Below are positions 9,628-18,064 of a stretch of 64,000 nt of DNA, in pieces. Made by a program: the position numbers and the translations under genes. The DNA is from Xanthocytophaga agilis. GTDB taxonomy: Bacteria; Bacteroidota; Bacteroidia; Cytophagales; 172606-1. The stretch's first letter is position 1. Each line of letters starts with the position of its first letter. The stretch covers positions 248,001 through 312,000 of the forward strand of contig NZ_JASJOU010000007.1 of assembly GCF_030068605.1 (NCBI RefSeq), written 5' to 3'. The notes beneath the pieces are model-generated. The model worked only from the letters and a program-made list of their open reading frames with translations. It did not search any database and had not been told where the DNA came from.

Positions 9628-10032
9628 GATACTGAGAATAGTAGCGTTTTCTTTTACTTTTCAGTAAAAATACCTCCGCTATTTCAAAGGTTACATATCA
9701 CTGGGAGAAGGCTGTCTCTCAAATCAGTAAGGTTGTTCCGATTTGATAGTATGCATACATAGGATATCACATAAGCCAGCCAAACATTACAGGAATTCTT
9801 GTTTGAGAAAATAATGGCAATCCGCATTTTTATTATGTTACTGCTTCCATATCTATCAATCTTAGAGAAAGTTACCAAACAGGTATGTAAAACAATCTAT
9901 TACCAGAAGCTATACTGTATCTATTTTTGGTACACAGTAAGTCTGCACAAGGTTTTATGAAAAAACGAGATTTTAACAAGAAGTCTTAGTTGTACTTCAA
10001 CAAGAATAGTCTGTCCTATAACTATTCGTGTA
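9628..10032. other. Intergenic stretch without a supported gene
   Basis: 405 bases between two minus-strand genes. The only sizeable open frame (9684-9878, minus) has no recognisable motif, no signal peptide and an unlikely composition. I see no clear hairpin or promoter; the 5' part presumably carries the promoter of the propeller sensor gene. Confidence 0.5.
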
Positions 10033-10617
10033 TCAGGCCTGTTCAGAGTTCACGATTGAAGCAGATATTGAAATATTTCGTTGAGCCTGCACTATATGTC
10101 TTTCATTGTGTGCAATCAAAAACTGTAACACATCTCCTAGTTTGAGACGTATCCATTGCAGGATTGAGATAGGAATACGAATACAATTTAAGTCTACATG
10201 ACGAGCCTGACAGATATAAGAGAGTAAAGTTTCTTGTTGCTGGATAAATTCGGCTACTACAGCATAGGGATTCAGATTTTGATCAGGAATATGCCCTTTA
10301 AAAGCTTTGTATTTCCCCGTTCCTATCTGCGGGTCCATCATTCTGTTAAAATACATTCCTAACCAGGTACTACGAAAAGTTTCAACATTGGGCTTTGACT
10401 GTGCCTTGGTCAATCCTTTCTGAATTTGAGGCAAATAATACTTACCATAACTATTCAAATGCTCCAGACACTGAGCAATACTCCATCCTCCATTGGCAGC
10501 AGGAGCTAATAAAATGTCCTCACTAAGATTCTGAAACTGTTCAACACACTGCCGAAGATGTTGTTCCACTTGTTCTTCCAGTGAATCCAATAGCTGGTCT
10601 TTTAATACAGGTTTCAT
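10033..10617 (-). CDS. DinB-family protein
   Basis: 194 residues, helical, with the DinB/YfiT four-helix-bundle pattern: GGWSIAQCLEHLNSYGKYYLPQI supplies the first metal His, and LGDVLQFLIAHNERHIVQAQRNI near the C-terminus supplies the H-x3-H pair. Members bind a divalent metal; many are thiol-dependent S-transferases, though most are uncharacterised. Cytoplasmic. The gene starts 4 bases after the DUF4345 stop, so the two are co-transcribed. Confidence 0.85.
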   Translation of the reverse strand: MKPVLKDQLLDSLEEQVEQHLRQCVEQFQNLSEDILLAPAANGGWSIAQCLEHLNSYGKYYLPQIQKGLTKAQSKPNVETFRSTWLGMYFNRMMDPQIGTGKYKAFKGHIPDQNLNPYAVVAEFIQQQETLLSYICQARHVDLNCIRIPISILQWIRLKLGDVLQFLIAHNERHIVQAQRNISISASIVNSEQA

Positions 10618-10621
10618 TTCG

Positions 10622-11032
10622 TTAGTAATTAACAGCTAAAGTTCTTTTATGTAGAAACAACAAAATAACAGAGACTCCAAACAGGATTGATTCAATGCAT
10701 AACCATTGTGTTCCAAATGCGCCAAGACTTCCTTCAGAAAAGATGGTCATCAAACGGGATAATGCATAGAAACCCCAAAGCATTGACAGAAAAATTAATC
10801 CCATATGTATATCTTTTCGCATCAGATAAAGCAGGCTGATAAAAATAGTCAATCCAACACCTCCATATACTCCTCGTATAGAACTAAATGCATCTGTATT
10901 AGATAAGTTGACATGTACCAGATCCATGACAGATTGCGGATTGACAAATGCCATCAAACTGACAGACAACAAGCTTAAAGCTGAAAAGAGGATAAATCCT
11001 CTTGAGAGGATAGTTAATAAATTAGTTTTCAT
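10622..11032 (-). CDS. DUF4345-like four-helix membrane protein
   Basis: 136 residues from ATG 11032. An upstream in-frame ATG at 11056 would add eight polar residues in front of the first membrane helix and is less likely. Four hydrophobic helices and the conserved SIRGVYGGVGLTIF segment are as in DUF4345 proteins, small inner-membrane proteins of unknown function. It sits between a Crp/Fnr regulator and a DinB protein on the same strand, suggesting a three-gene unit. A palindrome (11083-11098) lies about 50 bases upstream of this start. Confidence 0.78.
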   Translation of the reverse strand: MKTNLLTILSRGFILFSALSLLSVSLMAFVNPQSVMDLVHVNLSNTDAFSSIRGVYGGVGLTIFISLLYLMRKDIHMGLIFLSMLWGFYALSRLMTIFSEGSLGAFGTQWLCIESILFGVSVILLFLHKRTLAVNY

Positions 11033-11082
11033 AGTGTTATGTAATAAGATACACAAAGATGAATGTATTTATACACAACACT

Positions 11083-11098
11083 CTTGGTAAATACCAAG
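11083..11098. promoter_or_regulatory. Palindrome, candidate Crp/Fnr-type operator
   Basis: CTTGGTA and TACCAAG are perfect 7-bp arms around a 2-base centre. The site lies between the Crp/Fnr-family gene and the DUF4345 gene, where a dimeric regulator could bind. It differs from the enteric Fnr and Crp consensus. It could also be a weak terminator for the regulator gene. Confidence 0.4.
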
Positions 11099-11101
11099 AT
11101 T

Positions 11102-11686
11102 TTAAATCTTTACTTTGTTTATCAGCTTGCTAAAATTGGTTGGATCAATACCCAGATAATTAGCTAAGTATTTATGAGGTACCCGTTGCAGAATATGCGG
11201 GCTTCGTTGTAAAAGCTTTCTGAATTTTTCTTCTGACGAGTAGCACTGCAATTCGGCCAGCCTCTCCAGTACTCCGGCCAATGCTTGCACAAGACCTTGT
11301 CTTACCAATAATTCTATTGCACGACTCTGCTCAGTTAATGCCAGCAAATCAGTTGCTGAGGCCCGTAAAAATACCGATGGAGTCAGGGTTTCATAAAAAT
11401 AGCGGGATGTTTGTTGCAGAAGTAATGAGTCCAGCACCCCACCAAAAGAAGGCGAATAGGTAAATACTAATGTGGCTTCTCTGTCCTGATCGTCAAAGTA
11501 ATATACCCGCTGCACGCCATCTACTACAAAATACAGATACTTTTCCTTTTCACCTACACGGGTAAGTACCTCTTTTCGTTTAGCCGAAAAAGGTGTCCAA
11601 ATCTTTGAAAAAATTTTCCAATCCTTATCAGGAAGTGGATAGCTATAATCAATAAGTTTTTTTAAAAGATCAATAGGTAGTATCAT
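11102..11686 (-). CDS. Crp/Fnr-family transcriptional regulator
   Basis: 194 residues. The N-terminal ~120 form a cyclic-nucleotide-binding-type jelly roll (LTRVGEKEKYLYFVVDGVQRVYYFD ... ATLVFTYSPSFGGVLDSLL) and the C-terminus a degenerate winged helix (RVPHKYLANYLGIDPTNFSKLINKVKI). This is the common Bacteroidota Crp/Fnr subgroup. It lacks the Cys set of oxygen-sensing Fnr and the usual cAMP-contacting Arg is not evident, so the signal is unknown. It heads a same-strand cluster with DUF4345 and DinB genes and may control them. Confidence 0.88.
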   Translation of the reverse strand: MILPIDLLKKLIDYSYPLPDKDWKIFSKIWTPFSAKRKEVLTRVGEKEKYLYFVVDGVQRVYYFDDQDREATLVFTYSPSFGGVLDSLLLQQTSRYFYETLTPSVFLRASATDLLALTEQSRAIELLVRQGLVQALAGVLERLAELQCYSSEEKFRKLLQRSPHILQRVPHKYLANYLGIDPTNFSKLINKVKI

Positions 11687-11766
11687 AACAAAGTAATGTT
11701 CTATCTATTTCAAACATTACTTCGGGCAAGTTACCTCTTCCGTCTTATCAATCAAACATTCAGGTA

Positions 11767-12795
11767 TCATGCTTGCAGAATAAGTGGTAGAGTCACCATA
11801 AACTGACCATCCTGCTCTTCGATTTTGGGAGAAGCCTGCCCCAACATTCTGTATTTAGTCAGAATATTATTTAATCCAACTCCATTGCTAAGCACTCTTA
11901 CTTTTTTACGTTGCAAATTATTACTTACCAGTAGTTCTCCGTTTTTATCGGTTCGAATTTGTACAACCAATTCCTGATCTGGTAGAATAATATTGTGTTT
12001 TACTGCATTTTCAACCAAAAGTTGTAGTGTCAGAGGAGGAATTTGGTATTGATGAAATGATGGATCTATATCCATTACCAATTGCAAAGAACTCCCATGC
12101 CGGGTATGCAAGAGATTAAAGTACGATTGGATAAATTGAATTTCTGTATGTAACTCTACCAGATCCTGATCATTGGTGCGCAGAAGGTAACGATATACCG
12201 AAGAGAGTTCATCCAGAAAACGACTGGCTTGTTTGGGATCTTCCTCAATCAAAGAGCCCAAAGAGTTTAGACTATTGAATAAAAAGTGAGGATTGACCTG
12301 GTTCTTAAGAACCTCTAACTGACTTTGTAGTTGTGCTTTCTTTAACGATTCTGACTCAATAAAATATTTTTTCCACTGCTCCAATGCATTCGTCCCTTCA
12401 TAAATACTGGCAACCAGAATAACTACTCCCAACACAAATCCAAATGCCCATACTTGCCTTTCATATACAAGTGTATAACCCACCAACTTGTATAGCTGAA
12501 AAATAACAAAAGTTATAGCCGAGGAACTACAGCTTACCAGGATGTATGAAATAAAAGCACGTAGACCAAATTGATGATAAAACGGATAAAGTCTATGAGT
12601 CCATAATGCAATGGCATTATTAGTAAACCAATGAAAGTAATAGATACAGGACGAGAGGGTTGTTGTAATAATAAATAGCTTCCAGTCATGCCAGTATGCT
12701 TTTCCCAGCAGTATGCAGTTAAGCGTAAGTACAAATATAGGTAAAACTATTCCCCGAATCAGGTGATCTTGCCGAGTATAAGCAAATCTGTTCAC
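11767..12795 (-). CDS. LytS/YehU-type sensor histidine kinase
   Basis: 342 residues: about four N-terminal membrane helices (to ~residue 135), a short coiled segment, then the His_kinase motif with phospho-acceptor His in VNPHFLFNSLNSL, the dimer helix ASRFLDELSSVYRYLLR, and a HATPase with LLVENAVKHNI (N box) and NGVGLNNI (G box). The family normally pairs with a LytTR response regulator encoded next door. None is present here, so this kinase is an orphan in this window and its partner must lie elsewhere. Inner membrane. Confidence 0.92.
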   Translation of the reverse strand: MNRFAYTRQDHLIRGIVLPIFVLTLNCILLGKAYWHDWKLFIITTTLSSCIYYFHWFTNNAIALWTHRLYPFYHQFGLRAFISYILVSCSSSAITFVIFQLYKLVGYTLVYERQVWAFGFVLGVVILVASIYEGTNALEQWKKYFIESESLKKAQLQSQLEVLKNQVNPHFLFNSLNSLGSLIEEDPKQASRFLDELSSVYRYLLRTNDQDLVELHTEIQFIQSYFNLLHTRHGSSLQLVMDIDPSFHQYQIPPLTLQLLVENAVKHNIILPDQELVVQIRTDKNGELLVSNNLQRKKVRVLSNGVGLNNILTKYRMLGQASPKIEEQDGQFMVTLPLILQA

Positions 12796-13167
12796 AATGT
12801 CTGAAAGTTCTTTTAACGACTAAATACAATACTATAAGATGAGTAGCTCACTAGTTTCAGCATAGCTCTTAAAGTCATAAAAATATTTAGCACAAAGAAA
12901 GGATTAACTCACTATCAACTACTTACCTAATCAACTATATTTCCCATTATCGAACAAGTAGTGTTCAGTCCCGGACAATAGTTTTTTTGAATTTGCAGCG
13001 AGTCTGTTAAAAAATACAAATTTTGGATCTGGCACTTCATTTGTGTTGCAAACACTATACCAATCCAGTACGAAGATATACAATAATCATTTATATATCA
13101 ATCCATTACTGCTATTCAAATAGAATATATCCTGCAGGAATTTTACAACATATAACCTGTCTGAATT
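12796..13167. other. Intergenic stretch without a supported gene
   Basis: 372 AT-rich bases between divergently transcribed genes. No open frame of interest, no tRNA-like fold and no clear TAnnTTTG promoter were found. It must hold the promoters of both neighbours. Confidence 0.5.
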
Positions 13168-13674
13168 ATGAATACTATTACCAGCACTCAAAGAAGTAAA
13201 GGACAACTATTGCCTGGCCTGATTATACTGTTCTTTATTGCAGTACTTTTCGCAGTAGGACAATCGTTAAAAGAACGATTTAAACCTGATAGTATCTATT
13301 TCGTTATTAAGCCACAAATCTCTCATGAGACATTAACAATCATTGCCAAAAAATTAAAAGACAGAGGTATTCAGGTTACCTATCATGATATGGTGTTTGA
13401 AAACAACCGATTAACATCCATTAATGTATCTATTCAGGTATCCATTCCGGGTAGGTCCAGCACCTCTTTTACATTACAGGAGAACGGAAAATTACATGAA
13501 TTTGAACCACTTATCTTTTACTATGAAGATGGAGGAGAGAAAGTTGGCTTTGTCAAACAAACACCGGAAGAATTGTCAGAAACCGGCAAGAAAATAGTCA
13601 ATGAAAATCTTATAGGCTTGCTTATTCAGCAAAGAGACAGTAAAGAAACAATCGGTAGCTGGCATGTCGATTAA
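13168..13674 (+). CDS. Uncharacterised single-pass membrane protein
   Basis: 168 residues. A short cytoplasmic lead is followed by one membrane helix (LLPGLIILFFIAVLFAVGQSL, about residues 14-33) and a predicted alpha/beta extracytoplasmic domain (YFVIKPQISHETLTIIAKKLKDRGIQVTYHDMVF ...), giving a beta-alpha-beta start like a small ferredoxin-type fold. I recognise no family. Similar N-terminal segments occur in the extracytoplasmic parts of some Bacteroidota M56-type peptidases, but no peptidase domain is present. A strong hairpin follows the stop. Confidence 0.7.
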   Translation: MNTITSTQRSKGQLLPGLIILFFIAVLFAVGQSLKERFKPDSIYFVIKPQISHETLTIIAKKLKDRGIQVTYHDMVFENNRLTSINVSIQVSIPGRSSTSFTLQENGKLHEFEPLIFYYEDGGEKVGFVKQTPEELSETGKKIVNENLIGLLIQQRDSKETIGSWHVD

Positions 13675-13680
13675 ACCGAC

Positions 13681-13723
13681 ATGCAGGCTCAAAAGCACTT
13701 TTCGTTATCTTCTGAGCCTGCAT
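13681..13723. terminator. Convergent-gene terminator
   Basis: A perfect 11-bp stem (13681-13691 with 13713-13723) lies between the stop of the 168-residue protein gene and the stop of the CDF transporter gene. Confidence 0.75.
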
Positions 13724-13742
13724 ACCTTTTCATGAAAAGAGC

Positions 13743-14756
13743 TTATTTTGCCCGGGCAGTCTCTACATTATGTTTTTGATTTCGAAGGATGTTCTCCAAC
13801 GTCCATTCGAAACGATTTTCAAAAGAATGTTTGCGTACCTGGCAATCGTCTTTTGGACAAATACTGCATGAGAAATCTTCACATGCATCCATATGTACAA
13901 ACATCTCGACACTTTCACCGAAGTTATCTCTAACCAGTTTCTCCAATGCAGCTACTTCTTTGTGTGCTTCTAATACAGTGAGATACCAGGGTACAGTAAG
14001 ATGGCAATCCAGATGCAGACGACTCCCATATTTAATGATACGAAGATTGTGCATATCAATCCAGTTTTCTCTACGGGATTTCTGCAACAGGGCAACTACC
14101 TTGTTTAGCAATTCTTCATCAGCTTCATCCATTATACCCGCCAGTGACCCTCTGATGATCTTATAACCAGTATACAAAATCAGTCCGGCAAATACCAATG
14201 CCACCACACTATCCAACCAAGCTAGCCTCGTGAGGTATAACAAAATCAGTCCAACTACAATACCAATGGTAGAATAGGTATCTGACTGCAAATGCTTTCC
14301 ACTGGCTATTAAAGCCAGTGAATTATTCTTCTTTCCTCTCTGAACAGCCACATACCCCACTCCATAATTAACTAATGCAGTAATACTTACCAGCAATATA
14401 CCATAATCCAGCTTCCCTACCGGATGAGGATGTGTGAGATTAATAATAGCCTCATAGATAATAACAAGTCCAGCTACAAAGATCAACGTTCCTTCAACAG
14501 CCGCCGATACAAACTCTATCTTTCCGTGTCCATACGGGTGATTCCGATCCCGCGGTTGCGCTGAAATATATAAGCTATACAATCCAATAAATCCACTGAT
14601 TACATTGATGGTGCTTTCCAGCGCATCCGTAAGAATAGCCACCGAGTTGGTCAGATACCAGGCAACTATTTTAAATGCAAACAAAACAACTCCAACAATG
14701 GCTATAATCTTTTGATAATTAAGATTTTCTTTAGCTTCGGTCATATATGTATTCAA
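13743..14756 (-). CDS. Cation diffusion facilitator (CDF) metal exporter with Cys-rich tail
   Basis: 337 residues. Six membrane helices carry the CDF metal sites: LTDALESTINV in helix 2 and HLQSDTYST (H-x3-D) in helix 5, and the NHPYGHGKIEFV loop is typical. A cytoplasmic ferredoxin-like domain follows (MHNLRIIKYGSRLHLDCHLTVPWYLT). The C-terminal tail has four closely spaced cysteines (C-x4-C-x2-C-x4-C) plus His, probably an extra metal-binding site. It should export Zn, Fe, Co or Mn in exchange for protons; which metal cannot be told. No metal regulator is adjacent. Confidence 0.92.
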   Translation of the reverse strand: MNTYMTEAKENLNYQKIIAIVGVVLFAFKIVAWYLTNSVAILTDALESTINVISGFIGLYSLYISAQPRDRNHPYGHGKIEFVSAAVEGTLIFVAGLVIIYEAIINLTHPHPVGKLDYGILLVSITALVNYGVGYVAVQRGKKNNSLALIASGKHLQSDTYSTIGIVVGLILLYLTRLAWLDSVVALVFAGLILYTGYKIIRGSLAGIMDEADEELLNKVVALLQKSRRENWIDMHNLRIIKYGSRLHLDCHLTVPWYLTVLEAHKEVAALEKLVRDNFGESVEMFVHMDACEDFSCSICPKDDCQVRKHSFENRFEWTLENILRNQKHNVETARAK

Positions 14757-14857
14757 TATTCTCCTGAAATTCTCTGCCTAACCATCCTCCAGGCAAAAGA
14801 AACAGTTTGTCTCAACACCCGTTTATCAGGTAAAGTTCTGTTCTATCCGTAAGATTC

Positions 14858-14887
14858 TTTGTTCGCTTTCTTATTTTTCTACTTTTG
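14858..14887 (+). promoter_or_regulatory. Bacteroidota-type promoter of the M28 peptidase gene
   Basis: TTTG at 14858-14861 and TACTTTTG at 14880-14887, separated by 18 bases, fit the -33/-7 consensus of the primary sigma factor of Bacteroidota. The ATG at 14911 is 23 bases further on. Confidence 0.75.
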
Positions 14888-14910
14888 CAAAAACTAAAAC
14901 CACATTACAA

Positions 14911-16395
14911 ATGAAGAAACTTTTCCTGCTTGCAGCAACTACACTTCTAACTTCTGCGGTATTTGCTCAGAAAGACGACAAAAAAATTACCGATGCTACA
15001 GTCAATAAGGCAAAGATAGAATCCCATATTTATTTTCTGGCGTCAGACGAACTCAAGGGACGGCAAACGCCTTCTCCTGAACAACTCATTGCAGCCCGCT
15101 ATCTGACTACCCAACTACAAAGTTATGGAGTGAAACCTCTTCCAGCCTATCCGGATTATCTACAGCCAGTAGCTATGCGCACAGTATCAGCTCCTAGTCA
15201 AGTTACTGTTGCCTACAACAATACTACTTTCCTACTTAAAGAAAGTACACTGAAACTGGATGGAGATAATGTTTCTTTAGATGCAGAAGGTATCTTTCTG
15301 AACTATGGAACAGAAGAAGATTTTAAAAGTGCGGATGTAAAAGGCAAAGTTATTATTGTAAAAGCAGGTCTGCCCCAACAAACCAATCCCCGGGCATGGA
15401 TGTCTGCCAGACAGGAGAAAGCCAAAAGAGCAACAGAAAAAGGAGCTGTGGGAATTATAGAACTATATGCCAATCAACAACTGCCATGGAAACTATTAAC
15501 AAGTTATTTCAAAGGAGGCTCTGTTGAGTTAGATGAATCTACTACTAAAGCAAAACCATCACTTACACATATCTGGCTGCATGATCCGGAAGGTAAAGAA
15601 GCCGTTTACTGGACAGATAGTAAAAAAGCCAAAGTACAGATCAAAATTAGCGGCATCGCAGAGAAAAAGTTTAACACCTATAACATTGTGGGGTATGTAG
15701 AAGGAACGGATGCTAAATTAAAGAACGAATACATTGCCTACTCTGCCCACTATGACCATATCGGTGTTGGCAATCCCAACGAAAAAGGCGATACTATTTA
15801 CAATGGTGCTCGTGATAATGCAGTTGGTTCTGTAACTGTTCTCTCAGCAGCTGAAAACCTCGCGAAATATCCAACCAAAAGATCTGCCTTGTTTATTCTT
15901 TTCACAGGTGAAGAAAAAGGCTTATTGGGAAGCAGATGGTTTGTAGAACATTCACCGCTGGAACTGAATAAGATTGTATACTGCTTTAACAGTGACAATG
16001 CTGGTTACAATGATACATCAATTGCCACAATTATTGGTTTGGGACGTACCACAGCAGAGGGATTCATAAAAAAAGCATGTGAGACATATGGACTGAAGGC
16101 TACCGATGATCCGGCACCTGAACAAGGGTTGTTTGACCGTTCAGATAACGTAAACTTTGCCAAGAAAGGGATTCCTGCTCCTACTTTTAGTATGGGCTTT
16201 ACTTCTTTTAGTGGAGACGTTACCAAATTCTATCACCAGGCTTCTGACGAACCCAGTACACTGGATTATAGCTATTTGTACAAATTCTTCTCTGCCTATG
16301 TTTACTCCTGTCGTATGATAGGCAATGCTCCGGCACGTCCATTTTGGAAAACAGGAGATAAATACTTTGATGCAGGTACACAACTTTATAAATAA
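14911..16395 (+). CDS. Exported M28-family metallopeptidase
   Basis: 494 residues with a signal peptide (MKKLFLLAATTLLTSAVFAQ). A PA insert-type domain (about 100-230) precedes the M28 catalytic domain, where di-zinc ligands are visible: H in YSAHYDHIGVG, D in NGARDNAVGS, E-E in LFTGEEKGLLGS, D in NSDNAGYND and the late H in KFYHQASDEPS. Members are exported aminopeptidases that trim peptides in the periplasm. Monocistronic by layout: its own promoter just upstream and a hairpin terminator after the stop. Confidence 0.93.
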   Translation: MKKLFLLAATTLLTSAVFAQKDDKKITDATVNKAKIESHIYFLASDELKGRQTPSPEQLIAARYLTTQLQSYGVKPLPAYPDYLQPVAMRTVSAPSQVTVAYNNTTFLLKESTLKLDGDNVSLDAEGIFLNYGTEEDFKSADVKGKVIIVKAGLPQQTNPRAWMSARQEKAKRATEKGAVGIIELYANQQLPWKLLTSYFKGGSVELDESTTKAKPSLTHIWLHDPEGKEAVYWTDSKKAKVQIKISGIAEKKFNTYNIVGYVEGTDAKLKNEYIAYSAHYDHIGVGNPNEKGDTIYNGARDNAVGSVTVLSAAENLAKYPTKRSALFILFTGEEKGLLGSRWFVEHSPLELNKIVYCFNSDNAGYNDTSIATIIGLGRTTAEGFIKKACETYGLKATDDPAPEQGLFDRSDNVNFAKKGIPAPTFSMGFTSFSGDVTKFYHQASDEPSTLDYSYLYKFFSAYVYSCRMIGNAPARPFWKTGDKYFDAGTQLYK

Positions 16396-16413
16396 GCATT
16401 TTCACTTATATAA

Positions 16414-16440
16414 AAACAGGAGGTTTGAATCCTCCTGTTT
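16414..16440. terminator. Bidirectional terminator between peptidase and GIN-domain genes
   Basis: A perfect 10-bp stem (16414-16423 with 16431-16440) and 7-base loop are flanked by A and T tracts. The far arm overlaps the stop codon of the minus-strand GIN gene. Confidence 0.85.
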
Positions 16441-17146
16441 AACTTTCTTTTGTTACTCCACCTGAGCCTGTAGAACGTTTGTTTATTGATTTAGGATTAC
16501 CTTTGTATCGGACATCTCCACTACCACTTGTGTGCACTTTCAGACTTTCCTGAACATTTACGCTACAGTTTCCACTACCAGTGATAGAAGCATCTACATT
16601 TCCTGCTACCAGGTCAAATGCATTTGCATTTCCTGAACCAGAAATGTGTACATCAAGGGCATTGCAGTTACCTCCTAGTGTCATGTTACCAGAACCTGAG
16701 ATGGATGACTTTACCTGATCTGCCTCACGAATCTTCAGTTGCATGTTCCCGGAACCGGATATTTTGCTCTCAAAATCTTCATGACGCAAATCCCATACAG
16801 ATTCACTTTTGACAGAAGAAGAGCCAGAGATATGTACGGATGTCAGCATTGCAGTGGTAACATAAACCTTCACTGGCTCGTGTTTACGAACATTAATGCG
16901 TCCATAGTGAATCTTCAATCTTTTTCCTTCTACTTCTGTTTTAAGAACATCAAGAATGTTCTGCTGTCCTTCTACCCGTATAGACGGTGAAGATCCTTGT
17001 GTAACATAAACATCGGCATCATTTGACACATCAATAGCATCAAAAGCCTGAGTTGAACGATTTTGGGTAATTACGGGTCCTTCTCCTTTCACTCCAAGCA
17101 AACTATTTTGGCCGGAAGCAAATCCAACAAATAAACAAATAAACAA
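16439..17146 (-). CDS. GIN-domain (DUF2807) exported protein, out of frame with its ATG
   Basis: The open frame gives 235 residues from an internal TTG at 17146. The body is a GIN/DUF2807 beta-helix with repeated SGSG turns (HISGSSSVKS, KISGSGNMQL, SISGSGNMTL, HISGSGNANA, SITGSGNCSV). The natural start is almost surely ATG 17186: it opens a signal peptide (MKTLHLIVLFICLF) like that of the neighbouring paralogue, and lies 40 bases upstream. Four copies of an 8-bp repeat between the two put that ATG out of frame, and it ends after 27 codons. Two or five copies would restore a full exported protein. As given, the gene is probably off, or makes only a product lacking a usable signal peptide. Function unknown; cell-envelope. 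Confidence 0.85.
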   Translation of the reverse strand: MFICLFVGFASGQNSLLGVKGEGPVITQNRSTQAFDAIDVSNDADVYVTQGSSPSIRVEGQQNILDVLKTEVEGKRLKIHYGRINVRKHEPVKVYVTTAMLTSVHISGSSSVKSESVWDLRHEDFESKISGSGNMQLKIREADQVKSSISGSGNMTLGGNCNALDVHISGSGNANAFDLVAGNVDASITGSGNCSVNVQESLKVHTSGSGDVRYKGNPKSINKRSTGSGGVTKES

Positions 17147-17160
17147 ATAAACAAATAAAC
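17129..17160 (-). repeat. Octanucleotide tandem repeat (4 copies) in signal-peptide codons
   Basis: Four perfect head-to-tail copies of AAATAAAC on the plus strand (GTTTATTT in the coding sense), directly after codons 1-8 of the ATG-17186 frame. Because 8 is not a multiple of 3, each gain or loss of a unit shifts the frame. Copy numbers 2, 5 and 8 put ATG 17186 in frame with the GIN domain; 3 and 4 do not. Three units encode eight hydrophobic residues, so 2 and 5 copies both leave a workable signal peptide. Confidence 0.92.
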
Positions 17161-17249
17161 AAAACTATCAGATGTAGCGTTTTCATAGTATAATCATTAA
17201 ATGAATGGTTTATATCTTTTTCAGTGTGTAATTCTGGTTATTAGATACA

Positions 17250-17287
17250 AATAATCCTGAGCAGGTTGCATTCTGTTCAGGATTATT
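17250..17287 (-). terminator. Hairpin between the two GIN-domain genes
   Basis: A perfect 11-bp stem (17250-17260 with 17277-17287) sits 14 bases past the stop of the upstream GIN lipoprotein gene. It may end or thin transcription into the repeat-bearing GIN gene. The T-tract is weak. Confidence 0.55.
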
Positions 17288-17301
17288 TTCTAAAAGACCT
17301 A

Positions 17302-18027
17302 TTACTCTGCATTGATTACTTTTCCAGATCCGGAAATATTTGTTCGGATAGTTGGATGGCCTTTATATCGGACAGTTCCACTTCCACTGATATGTGCTTC
17401 CAGCTGGCTTTGTACAGTTAGTTCACAATTCCCGCTTCCGCTTATATGTACATTCGCATCTTTACTGATTAGATCAAAAGCATGTACATCCCCAGAACCT
17501 GATATCTCAATATCATGCTCTCTACAATCTCCCTGTAAATAGATATTACCGGAACCAGAGATATCTGTTTCTACTTCATCTGCATCCAGTAGTGTCATTT
17601 CCATTTTTCCTGAGCCAGATACAGACAAATCAAAATCATTGACAGTCCAGTTAGTCATACCTTCCACATAGGCAGACCCACTAACATGTATTTCTTCCAG
17701 TTGAGGAGTAGTAATATAAATACGTACAGGCTCATGTGATCGTACAGTGACGCCACGCTGATATTGAATAACCAGCTTATTGTTTCTGACATAAGTTTCC
17801 AGTACATTTAGAATGTTGTCTTGTCCTTCTACATGTAATGGTTGTCCAGGTCCCTGTGTCAGATATACTTCAATATCGCTGCTTACATCTATTTGATTAA
17901 ATGTTCCAACAGATCTGGTTTCTGTAATAACAGCTCCACTACCTCTTACAACTTCCCATGGTTCACAAGCAGTGAATGACAGTAAGACGAACAAGCAAAT
18001 GCTATAAATTAAAGACTTCGTTTTCAT
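17302..18027 (-). CDS. GIN-domain (DUF2807) lipoprotein
   Basis: 241 residues. The signal peptide ends in a lipobox (LLSFTAC, Cys21), so this is a lipoprotein, unlike the next paralogue. The body is a DUF2807 right-handed beta-helix with regular SGSG turns (HVSGSAYVEG, SVSGSGKMEM, DISGSGNIYL, EISGSGDVHA, HISGSGNCEL, HISGSGTVRY). It shares its layout with the downstream gene, showing a tandem duplication. The family is common in Bacteroidota envelopes, with proposed adhesin or auto-transported roles but no settled function. Starts 37 bases after the hydroxylase gene. Confidence 0.88.
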   Translation of the reverse strand: MKTKSLIYSICLFVLLSFTACEPWEVVRGSGAVITETRSVGTFNQIDVSSDIEVYLTQGPGQPLHVEGQDNILNVLETYVRNNKLVIQYQRGVTVRSHEPVRIYITTPQLEEIHVSGSAYVEGMTNWTVNDFDLSVSGSGKMEMTLLDADEVETDISGSGNIYLQGDCREHDIEISGSGDVHAFDLISKDANVHISGSGNCELTVQSQLEAHISGSGTVRYKGHPTIRTNISGSGKVINAE

Positions 18028-18064
18028 AGTTGAAATGGATAAATTGCGTATTTAATGTGTTAAC

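Noticed and set aside
9684-9878. Open frame of 64 codons on the minus strand
   Set aside because: No motif, signal peptide or neighbour support; composition like non-coding DNA.
17129-17160. Repeat copy number as a simple sequencing error
   Set aside because: Eight-base units are not the usual homopolymer error, and the copies are perfect; but only raw reads can exclude a collapsed or expanded repeat.
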